A stretch of 64,000 nucleotides of DNA, from assembly GCF_019457905.1 (NCBI RefSeq), contig NZ_JAHZSV010000020.1, positions 1 through 64,000 of the forward strand, written 5' to 3'. Below, one piece after another: positions 28,240 through 35,954 of the stretch. Numbering within the stretch: the stretch's first letter is position 1; each line of letters opens with the position of its first letter. A model generated the notes under the pieces. It was not told the origin of the DNA. It made no database searches and saw only the letters and a program-made list of their open reading frames with translations. The translations under genes were made by a program, and so were the position numbers. Origin of the DNA: Flagellimonas abyssi. GTDB lineage: Bacteria; Bacteroidota; Bacteroidia; Flavobacteriales; Flavobacteriaceae.

Positions 28240-29531
28240 TCATCAAGAAGAAATTGTTTTAACTCTTCGTAAGATGATATTTTATATGATTTTTTCTCTT
28301 TGTCCATCACTTTCATGATTTGGGGAGGAATCTTTGGGCTGATTTCCAAGGTGTCCTGCACAACATCCAAAAATTTCACAGGATGGGCGGTTTCCAAGAA
28401 AATACCAAAGGTATTCGGGTTGGATTTCTGATATTCCTTCAGTCCAAGATAACCGACGGCACCATGGGGATCCATCACGTAGCCAGTTTTGGAATACACC
28501 TCTTTCATGATTGCTTTGGTGTTTTCATCTGTAAAGGAGTAGGAGGAAAGACTTTTTTGCAGCGTCTCCAAATCATCTTGATACAAATGTCTGATGCGGA
28601 CGAAATTACTGGGGTCCCCCACATCCATGGCATTAGAAATGGTTGCCACGGATGGCATGGGTTCGTAAACCCCGCTTTCCATGAACTTTGGTACCACATC
28701 GTTCACATTGGTGGAGGCCACGAAGTGTTTGACGGGCATGCCCAATTTTTGGGCGACCATCCCCGCACAAATGTTTCCAAAATTTCCCGATGGTACGGAA
28801 AAGACAATTTCCTTTCCTTTTGGTTTCGCTTGTTTGTAAGCGAATAAAAAGTAGAACAACTGTGGCAACCACCTTGCAACATTGATGCTGTTGGCCGAGG
28901 TCAGTTTTTTGTGGTCGGTAATTTCGGTGTCCAGAAAAGCTGTCTTCACCATACGTTGGCAATCATCAAAAACGCCATCAACTTCCATGGCTTCAATATT
29001 TAGTCCAAGCGTGGTCAATTGTTTTTCTTGGATCTCGCTTACCTTTCCGCTAGGGTAGAGAATGACCACTTTTACGCCATCAACCCCCAAAAAGCCATTG
29101 GCAACGGCACCACCAGTATCCCCAGATGTAGCAACAAGTACGGTAACATCCTGTTTTTCTCCTTGTGAAAAGTATCCAAGACAGTTGGCCATAAAACGAG
29201 CCCCAACATCTTTAAAGGCCATTGTAGGACCATGAAAAAGTTCCAAAGTGGCCACATTTTCTTCGATTTCGACTACGGGAAAATCAAAATCCAACGTATT
29301 GGCGATAATGTCTTTTAAAGCTTCGTCTGGAATGTCCTCGCTCACAAATTGATGAATAGCTTGGAAGGCTATTTCGTGGTTGGATAGTTTTTCAATATTC
29401 TCGAAAAAATCAGCAGGAAGCGGTATGATACTTTCTGGAAAATAAAGTCCTTTATCAGGAGCTATTCCTGCAATGACCGCCTCTTTGAAGGTAGCTTGAA
29501 TATTTTGGTTATTTAGACTGTAGAATTTCAT
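28236..29531 (-). CDS. thrC: Threonine synthase
   Basis: A PLP enzyme that converts O-phosphohomoserine to threonine. The 431 residues carry the Lys in MAFKDVGARFMA, the phosphate-binding SGDTGGAVANGF and the SVPSGNFGNICAGM loop. The start at 29531 (MKFYSLNNQN) is preferred to 29543, since it avoids an overlap with thrB. It is the third gene of thrABC, four bases after thrB. Confidence 0.96.
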   Translation of the reverse strand: MKFYSLNNQNIQATFKEAVIAGIAPDKGLYFPESIIPLPADFFENIEKLSNHEIAFQAIHQFVSEDIPDEALKDIIANTLDFDFPVVEIEENVATLELFHGPTMAFKDVGARFMANCLGYFSQGEKQDVTVLVATSGDTGGAVANGFLGVDGVKVVILYPSGKVSEIQEKQLTTLGLNIEAMEVDGVFDDCQRMVKTAFLDTEITDHKKLTSANSINVARWLPQLFYFLFAYKQAKPKGKEIVFSVPSGNFGNICAGMVAQKLGMPVKHFVASTNVNDVVPKFMESGVYEPMPSVATISNAMDVGDPSNFVRIRHLYQDDLETLQKSLSSYSFTDENTKAIMKEVYSKTGYVMDPHGAVGYLGLKEYQKSNPNTFGIFLETAHPVKFLDVVQDTLEISPKIPPQIMKVMDKEKKSYKISSYEELKQFLLDD

Positions 29532-29535
29532 GGAT

Positions 29536-30459
29536 TTAAGCAATTTTCTTTACGCCTTGGCTATTCACTTTGGAAACATGGATATCAAAATCCACTCCAA
29601 TGTTTTGATATGTTTCTTTCATGGACTCCGCCACTTTTTTTGCAGTTTCTTCTCCTCTGCTCAATGCAAAAATGGATGGTCCGGAACCTGAGATTCCACT
29701 TCCCAGAGCCCCTGCTTTTATGGCATTTGCTTTGATATCGTCAAAAGCAGGAATCAAAATGGACCGGATGGGCTCCACAATATGGTCGTGCAACGAGCGC
29801 CCGATCAAATCGTAGTCGTTTTGGAATAGCCCTGCGACAAGTCCGCCCAAATTTCCCCATTGCCGAATGCCTTGTTGCATGGAAATGGTGGTCTTCAAAA
29901 TTTTTCGGGAATCCGAGGTCTTTATCTCGATTTGTGGATGGATTACCGTGGCATACAGTTCCGATGGTGTTGGTATCGGGATAATGTCAAGCGGCTCGTA
30001 ACTCCTAACCAAAGTGAAGCCCCCATAAATTGCTGGGGCCACATTATCGGCATGGGCCACATCACTGGCCAATTTTTCTCCCTGCATGGCAAATTCCACC
30101 AATTCTAAATTAGAAAATGGTTTGCCCAAAAGCTCGTTCATGGCCCAAACGGCCCCCGTGGAACTGGCGGCACTGCTGCCGATACCACTTCCCGGTTTGA
30201 TGCGCTTGTCGATTTCGATTTCAAAACCACCTTGGTAGCTGCTTTTGGCCAATAGGGCCAGACCTGCTACCCCGGCTACATTGTTTTCGGTTTCAAGAGG
30301 AAGGTCTTGCCCCAATATTTTGGTGATGCGAATGCCTTTTTCTGTAGTTTTTCGAACGGTCATCTCGTCACCGACGGAATCCAAGGCCAAGCCCAAAACA
30401 TCGAACCCGCAGGATACGTTGGCTATGGTTGCCGGGCAGAATACTTTAATTTTTTCCAT
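29536..30459 (-). CDS. thrB: Homoserine kinase
   Basis: A GHMP kinase that phosphorylates homoserine. It has the ATP-binding PGSGIGSSAASSTGAVWAMN and the C-terminal GSGISGSGPSIFALSRG. The 307 residues are normal. It starts three bases after the thrA stop. Confidence 0.96.
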   Translation of the reverse strand: MEKIKVFCPATIANVSCGFDVLGLALDSVGDEMTVRKTTEKGIRITKILGQDLPLETENNVAGVAGLALLAKSSYQGGFEIEIDKRIKPGSGIGSSAASSTGAVWAMNELLGKPFSNLELVEFAMQGEKLASDVAHADNVAPAIYGGFTLVRSYEPLDIIPIPTPSELYATVIHPQIEIKTSDSRKILKTTISMQQGIRQWGNLGGLVAGLFQNDYDLIGRSLHDHIVEPIRSILIPAFDDIKANAIKAGALGSGISGSGPSIFALSRGEETAKKVAESMKETYQNIGVDFDIHVSKVNSQGVKKIA

Positions 30460-30462
30460 CGT

Positions 30463-32907
30463 TTAGAAATTTCCGATTCGAACTATATCCGCAAAGATAC
30501 CCGATGCGGTAACATCGGCACCTGCTCCGGCTCCTTTAATGATCAAAGGTTGGTTTACATATCTATCGGTGAAGAAAAGAACGATATTATCGCTTCCCTC
30601 CAAGTTATAAAAATCATGTCCTTTTGGTATTTGCTGTAGCCCCACTTTGGCCTTTCCATCTTCAAATTGGGCCACATATTTTAATTTGCAATCCGAGTCG
30701 GCCGCATCCTTGTACAATTTTTGAAAATCGGCCTCATATTTCTTCAAGCTTTCAAAAAAAGCTTTGTTGGAGTCGGTTTCCAGGCTTTCCTTTGGTAAAA
30801 AGGCTTCATTTTCAATATCATCAATATTCAATTGATGGCCGCTTTCTCTGGCCAAAATCAATATTTTTCGCATCACATCAACACCACTCAGGTCAATGGT
30901 TGGGTCGGGCTCGGTATAGCCTTGTTCCTGAGCCTGTTTTACCACATCGTGGAAGGTAGTGGAATCATCAAAAGTATTGAAGACAAAATTCAGACTGCCG
31001 GATAAAACCGCCTGTATTTTCCTGATTTTGTCTCCCGAGGCAATCAGGTGCTTTAAGGTGTCCAAGATAGGTAAGCCTGCGCCTACATTGGTTTCGAACA
31101 AATATGGGGCGTTGTATTGTTTGGCCAATTGCTTCAGTTCCTTGTAATAGGCGTAATCCGAAGATGACGCAATTTTATTGCAGGTGACCACTGAAATACT
31201 GTTTTTGAGGTAGCTGGAATAGCTTTTGGAAACCTCGGCATTTGCAGTGTTGTCCACGAAAATGCTGTTACGGTAGTTTAGGGAAATGATGCGATCATAA
31301 AATGAATCTTTGTCCGCCGGCTCTCCTTGTTCCAAAATGTTCTCCCAGTCTTTCAGGGAAATGCCGCTTTCATCAAAAGCCATTTTTCTGGAATTGCTGA
31401 TGCCAATGACACGAACGTTGAGCTTTAACTCTTCCTTTAAGTATTTTTTCTGCTGACGTATCTGTTGCAAAAACTTGGAACCCACGTTTCCGACACCCAT
31501 CACGAACAGGTTCAGCTGTTTGATGTTTTCTTCAAAAAAGGTCTCATGCAACGAGTTCAGCGCTTTCTTTACATCCTCCTTTTTTATGACTGCAGAAATG
31601 TTCCGTTCCGAAGCACCTTGGGCGATGGCGCGGATGTTAACATTGTTTTTCCCCAAAGTGCTGAACATTTTACCGCTCAAACCTTGGTGACTTTTCATGT
31701 TATCACCGACCAGAGCCACGATAGTCAAATCCTTTTCAACGATAACAGGCTTGATTTTTTTGGTTGATATCTCGAATTCAAAGGTTTCGTTAACTGCTTC
31801 TGCAGCCAAATCCACATCCTCATCTGCAATACCAACGCAAATGGAATGTTCGGAAGATGCTTGTGTAATTAGTACGATACTGATGTTTTTTACGGAAAGC
31901 GTTTCAAAAAACCGTTTAGATATACCGGGGATACCTATCATTCCGGGACCTTCCAATGAAAGCAAGCTAATGTTTCCTACATGGCTTATTCCACGTACTG
32001 TTTTTCCATTTCCATTATTGTTTTTGGCAATCAATGTTCCTGGTTCTTCCGGGGCGAAGGTATTTTTAATGGCAATGGGAATCTCTTTTCCCAGTACGGG
32101 TTGAATGGTGGGCGGATAAAGCACTTTAGCACCAAAATGGGATAGCTCCATTGCTTCTTGATAGCTGATATTGGCTACGCATTTGGCCTGTTTTACCAAT
32201 TTTGGGTTGGCGGTGTACATGCCACTGACATCGGTCCATATTTCCAAAATATCCGCATCTACGGCAGCAGCGATAATAGCTGCGGTATAGTCGGAACCAC
32301 CTCTGCCCAGAGTGGTCAGGTCGCCGCTTTTGCTGGAGGCCACAAATCCCGGTAGTATGGTTATTTGGTTCTTGTTAGTGGCAAAAAAATCTTGGCATAG
32401 TGTGTTGGTCAATGTAAAGTACACATTGGCCTTGCCAAAATTGCTATCCGTTTTGATAAGTTCACGGCTGTCCTTGAAAGCGGCGTCCAATCCTTCGGAT
32501 TTAAGGAACTCACTTATGATAAAGGAAGAAAGGAGTTCCCCGTAGCTTACAATTTTGTCGGATAGTTTTGGTGTAAGCTCGCCTATTAAAAAGGCTCCTT
32601 CCAACAAAGTTTCCAAAATATTGAGTTCACTCTTTACTTTGCTCAAGGCCGCACTTTGCGATTTCACGGGAATCAATTCCCTGATAGTGGATATATGTCT
32701 GTCCTCGATTTCCTTAAGACTTTCTGTATAGCTGATATCTTGTTCGGATGCAGAACGGGAAGCTTTGAGCAGTAGGTCGGTTATTCCTCCAAATGCCGAG
32801 ACCACAACGGCGATTTGCCCTTCACTTTGATTGCTTAGGATAGATTTGACCTTATTTATATTCTCTGGATTGGCAACGGAAGTGCCTCCAAATTTTAAGA
32901 CTTTCAT
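30463..32907 (-). CDS. thrA: Bifunctional aspartokinase / homoserine dehydrogenase I
   Basis: Catalyses the first and third steps from aspartate to threonine. The 814 residues contain the kinase (KFGGTSVANPENINKVK near the start, TLGRGGSDYTAAIIAAA), two ACT regulatory domains (about residues 310-460) and the dehydrogenase (FVMGVGNVGSKFLQQIR, then VVTCNKIASSS, then LSGVDVMRKILILARESG). The ACT domains imply threonine feedback. A leader ORF full of Thr codons upstream points to attenuation as well. Confidence 0.97.
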   Translation of the reverse strand: MKVLKFGGTSVANPENINKVKSILSNQSEGQIAVVVSAFGGITDLLLKASRSASEQDISYTESLKEIEDRHISTIRELIPVKSQSAALSKVKSELNILETLLEGAFLIGELTPKLSDKIVSYGELLSSFIISEFLKSEGLDAAFKDSRELIKTDSNFGKANVYFTLTNTLCQDFFATNKNQITILPGFVASSKSGDLTTLGRGGSDYTAAIIAAAVDADILEIWTDVSGMYTANPKLVKQAKCVANISYQEAMELSHFGAKVLYPPTIQPVLGKEIPIAIKNTFAPEEPGTLIAKNNNGNGKTVRGISHVGNISLLSLEGPGMIGIPGISKRFFETLSVKNISIVLITQASSEHSICVGIADEDVDLAAEAVNETFEFEISTKKIKPVIVEKDLTIVALVGDNMKSHQGLSGKMFSTLGKNNVNIRAIAQGASERNISAVIKKEDVKKALNSLHETFFEENIKQLNLFVMGVGNVGSKFLQQIRQQKKYLKEELKLNVRVIGISNSRKMAFDESGISLKDWENILEQGEPADKDSFYDRIISLNYRNSIFVDNTANAEVSKSYSSYLKNSISVVTCNKIASSSDYAYYKELKQLAKQYNAPYLFETNVGAGLPILDTLKHLIASGDKIRKIQAVLSGSLNFVFNTFDDSTTFHDVVKQAQEQGYTEPDPTIDLSGVDVMRKILILARESGHQLNIDDIENEAFLPKESLETDSNKAFFESLKKYEADFQKLYKDAADSDCKLKYVAQFEDGKAKVGLQQIPKGHDFYNLEGSDNIVLFFTDRYVNQPLIIKGAGAGADVTASGIFADIVRIGNF

Positions 32908-32972
32908 GATAAAATATTGTTGTGAAAAATTGAAAATAGATTGAAAAAACGGACGGAATTATATATAGCAGA

Positions 32973-33026
32973 TTACCCCAAAGGGGTGGTAGTAGTAATA
33001 GTGAAAGTAGATGAAAAAGGATTCAT
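32973..33026 (-). CDS. thrL: thr operon leader peptide (Thr-codon run)
   Basis: A 17-codon ORF reads MNPFSSTFTITTTTPLG and ends 65 bases before thrA. Six of its residues are Thr, four consecutive, with one Ile. A run of codons for the pathway's end product in front of the first gene is the hallmark of a translated attenuator: a ribosome short of charged tRNA-Thr stalls and shifts leader RNA folding. The last codons sit in a hairpin ACCCC-TTT-GGGGT. I could not find a clear stem before the TTTTTT at about 32945, so the termination step is not resolved. Confidence 0.75.
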   Translation of the reverse strand: MNPFSSTFTITTTTPLG

Positions 33027-33080
33027 CAAAATAAAGTTAATATTCGTTTGATTTATCTGCATTGCCCTATAATGAGATGA

Positions 33081-33111
33081 TAAAAGTAGTACTTTTGTGT
33101 GCTTCATCAAA
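33081..33111 (-). promoter_or_regulatory. thr operon promoter
   Basis: On the minus strand TTTG (33111-33108), 19 bases and TACTTTTA (33088-33081) match the Bacteroidota promoter with one mismatch. A start near 33074 gives about 48 bases before the leader ORF. On the plus strand TACTTTTG at 33090-33097 could be the -7 box of the divergent NAD(P)HX gene, so the two promoters appear to overlap. Confidence 0.65.
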
Positions 33112-33165
33112 TCATTGGTGTTGTTTTTTGCGAAAATATCACAAATAACCATTTTTTATTGCTGA

Positions 33166-34701
33166 ATGAAAATTTTCTCTGCAGATCAAATCTATCAAGC
33201 TGATAAATCCACAATACAAAAAGAACAGATAAAGAGTGAAGAGCTTATGGAAAGGGCGGCAGCCCAGTTGTTCGAATGGCTTCATTCACGTTTAAGGGGC
33301 ACCCAAGTCAATATTCAATTGTTCTGCGGCATCGGGAATAATGGTGGGGACGGGATGGCGTTGGCGAGAATGTTGCACGAACATGGTTATTCCATTAAAG
33401 TCCATGTGGTGAATTATAGTGACAAGCGCTCAGAAGATTTCTTATTGAATTTGGAGCGGTTAAAGGATCTTAAGGTGTGGCCTGATTTTATCAATAAAGA
33501 AAGTGATTTACCGGAGATTTCTCCTAACGATATAGTCGTGGATGCCATTTTTGGTATTGGACTGAACCGGGTTCCCGATGATTGGGTCGGAAAATTGATT
33601 GGACATATCAATGATTCTCGTGCATTTGTGCTGTCTGTGGACGTCCCTTCTGGTTTATCTGTGGATAGAGCGCCATGGAATACTTCTTATGTGATACAGG
33701 CGAGTTATGTATTAAGTTTTCAATTACCCAAACTGATTTTCTTTTTACCGGAAACAGGAGTATATCTAAACCAATGGGAAGTACTTGATATTGGGTTGAA
33801 CCAAGATTTTATTGCCAATACCGAAGCAGATTTTGAATTGATCGGGCGACCCGAGGTATTGCCCATGTATCGCCCCCGGCTAAAGTTCTCCCACAAGGGG
33901 ACCTACGGGCATTCGGTTATAGTCGGGGGAAGCTATGGCAAGATAGGAGCTGTGCAATTGGCAAGCAATGCCTGTTTGAGTGTGGGAAGCGGATTGGTCA
34001 GCGCTTTTGTTCCAAAGTGCGGATATGATTCCTTGCAAACAGCAGTCCCTGAAGTGATGGTGCTCACTGGTTCCAGGGACAAGAATATTTCAAGGATAGA
34101 AATTCCTTTTGAACCATCGGTTGTGGGGATAGGAGTTGGTATTGGACAGGATGATGATACGATTGATGCTTTTTCTTCATTCTTAAAGAAGATTAAATTA
34201 CCTATGGTCATCGATGCGGATGGGTTGAATATTTTATCGAAGAACCCAGAACTGTTGAAGGATGTTCCTCAATTATCTGTGCTGACGCCCCACCCAAAGG
34301 AGCTGGAACGGTTGATTGGCCATTGGGAATCCGATTTTGAAAAGTTGGAAAAGGCCAAAGAATTTGCCCTGCAGCATAATTTGGTGATTGTGATCAAAGG
34401 CGCCCATACGATTACTATATATAATGGCAAAGGTTATGTGAACACTACCGGAAATCCCGGTATGGCAACTGCTGGAAGTGGTGATGTGCTAACGGGCATG
34501 ATAACCGGTCTTATGGCACAGGGATATCCGTCCGTAGAAGCAGCAATATTTGGTGTTTATTTACACGGATTGGCAGGAGATGTGGGAGCTTCCAAAAAAG
34601 GATACGAAGCTTTAAAGGCCTCAATTTTGGTAGATAGTATTGGGGATGCCTATGCTGATTTGCTCCGTCAACCAGAAATTGAACAGAATGAGGGCAATTA
34701 G
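33166..34701 (+). CDS. nnr: NAD(P)H-hydrate epimerase / ADP-dependent dehydratase
   Basis: Repairs hydrated NAD(P)H. The 511-residue protein has an N-terminal epimerase domain (NNGGDGMALARMLHEHG, DAIFGIGLNR; about residues 1-215) and a C-terminal ribokinase-like dehydratase (KGTYGHSVIVGGS, VIDADGLNIL, TPHPKELERL, NPGMATAGSGDVLTGMI). Both active sites look complete. The start is ATG at 33166. The stop overlaps the next gene on the other strand by four bases. Confidence 0.95.
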   Translation: MKIFSADQIYQADKSTIQKEQIKSEELMERAAAQLFEWLHSRLRGTQVNIQLFCGIGNNGGDGMALARMLHEHGYSIKVHVVNYSDKRSEDFLLNLERLKDLKVWPDFINKESDLPEISPNDIVVDAIFGIGLNRVPDDWVGKLIGHINDSRAFVLSVDVPSGLSVDRAPWNTSYVIQASYVLSFQLPKLIFFLPETGVYLNQWEVLDIGLNQDFIANTEADFELIGRPEVLPMYRPRLKFSHKGTYGHSVIVGGSYGKIGAVQLASNACLSVGSGLVSAFVPKCGYDSLQTAVPEVMVLTGSRDKNISRIEIPFEPSVVGIGVGIGQDDDTIDAFSSFLKKIKLPMVIDADGLNILSKNPELLKDVPQLSVLTPHPKELERLIGHWESDFEKLEKAKEFALQHNLVIVIKGAHTITIYNGKGYVNTTGNPGMATAGSGDVLTGMITGLMAQGYPSVEAAIFGVYLHGLAGDVGASKKGYEALKASILVDSIGDAYADLLRQPEIEQNEGN

Positions 34702-35123
34702 GATTTTTTGTCCCCTATATTGATCTTAAGTCTTTTTTGGACCCATGCCAGGGCGTTATCAAACTCAATAAAGAATTCCATGGGCTTTTTATAGAACATT
34801 TTTTCAATATTGAAATTATGCATGTCTATCTCCTTTTTGGAAACTATGGCAAAGGCCTTTAGGTTATCAAGACCTCTAAGGTAGTTGTAAACGGTGGGGT
34901 CGATTGCGTAGGAGTTTTTTCTTAAGCTGATATAGCCAAAATCTCGGTCTCTAAAGTGAATCTCTGATATTCCGATGATTTGATATGTTCTTTCCAATGT
35001 AATTGTGGCGCCCTCGTTGAAGGAAGCAACCATGTAATTTTGATAAACCTGTACGGTCCCTACCTCCAGCTGGTACTCGCGTACCACTACGGTCTTCTTT
35101 TTAGAAGTTATTTTCATCCCCAA
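34698..35123 (-). CDS. Conserved hypothetical protein, possibly STAS-like
   Basis: A 141-residue basic soluble protein (start could be the ATG at 35117). It alternates strands and helices: QVYQNYMVASFNEGATITL, HFRDRDFGYISLR, AFAIVSKKE, then EFFIEFDNALAWVQKRL. The end resembles flavobacterial STAS/SpoIIAA-like small proteins, but no defined family is certain. Single gene, convergent with nnr. Confidence 0.65.
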   Translation of the reverse strand: MGMKITSKKKTVVVREYQLEVGTVQVYQNYMVASFNEGATITLERTYQIIGISEIHFRDRDFGYISLRKNSYAIDPTVYNYLRGLDNLKAFAIVSKKEIDMHNFNIEKMFYKKPMEFFIEFDNALAWVQKRLKINIGDKKS

Positions 35124-35312
35124 ATGTAATTATAGTGTCTCGTCTACGAAATTAGAGGGGAGGGGAGGCTGATGGAAAAATAATAGATTAAACGCTAAAA
35201 TATCTTATGTATGGTACATCCTGGTCATAAAACATGGTTTAGCACAATCTTTGACTGTTTTAAAACACTATTTTAAAAACCTTTTTTCTAGCACAATATT
35301 TTAAGATTTGGC

Positions 35313-35753
35313 TTAAAGGTCTTCTGGTGGATTTGTGATTAAAAACTTTGTCCTGTCCCAGAATAATTTTGCAGTAAGATGCTTTGGTACGGTAAAATCA
35401 GCTAAAAGCAATAAGTTTCTCTTGAACTGTTCAAACTCACTTTTGTTCGTTGTGTTGGCATCAATAGGGTAGTAAGCCATCCCCCAATTAGGGAAGCTTC
35501 TTTCCACATTGTCATCTTCGGAAAACATATGTACGTTCTTGTGGCGCTCATCCAACTTTATCTTTTCGTATAATTCAAGAACTTTTGTCTTTTCCCCTTC
35601 GAGAACTTGGATAAATCCACCCATGTAGTAAATAAGGCAACCTGTTATATTGTCGCGTTTGTTGTTGTTGCGGGATTGTTCTAATAGAAGGCCCATCTCA
35701 TGGCTGTCCATTGGTTTTACGATTTCCGATTCGTAGGTTAGTGTATAGGTCAT
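35313..35753 (-). CDS. BLUF-domain blue-light sensor
   Basis: A 146-residue BLUF (FAD-binding blue-light) protein. The hydrogen-bond network residues are present: the Tyr in YTLTYES, the Asn in NNKRDNITGCLIYY, and the Gln in FIQVLEGEK. There is no attached output domain, so it must act through a partner protein. It is a single gene with AT-rich flanks. Confidence 0.88.
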   Translation of the reverse strand: MTYTLTYESEIVKPMDSHEMGLLLEQSRNNNKRDNITGCLIYYMGGFIQVLEGEKTKVLELYEKIKLDERHKNVHMFSEDDNVERSFPNWGMAYYPIDANTTNKSEFEQFKRNLLLLADFTVPKHLTAKLFWDRTKFLITNPPEDL

Positions 35754-35908
35754 TGGTTAGTTGCGAATAAATTCCAAACATAATTTTTTACTCGGCAATG
35801 GGCAAGCGGTTTGACCGAATTATGATTTTTTTGACATGGATACGGATTGTGGTGGGTTTATAAGTGTTATATGGTTGGTTATAGTGTATGGATGGGGTAG
35901 ATTGAACA

Positions 35909-35934
35909 TAAAAAAGCCGGCTATTGCCGGCTTA
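35909..35934 (-). terminator. clpC terminator
   Basis: AAGCCGGC / GCCGGCTT (35914-35921 and 35926-35933) forms an eight-pair stem with a four-base loop. On the minus strand it is followed by a T-run, 21 bases beyond the clpC stop. Confidence 0.9.
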
Positions 35935-35954
35935 TCCTTAATTTATCACAATTA

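Noticed and set aside
32941..32975. Intrinsic terminator after the thr leader
   Set aside because: There is a TTTTTT run, but no upstream arm complementary to the bases before it could be found.
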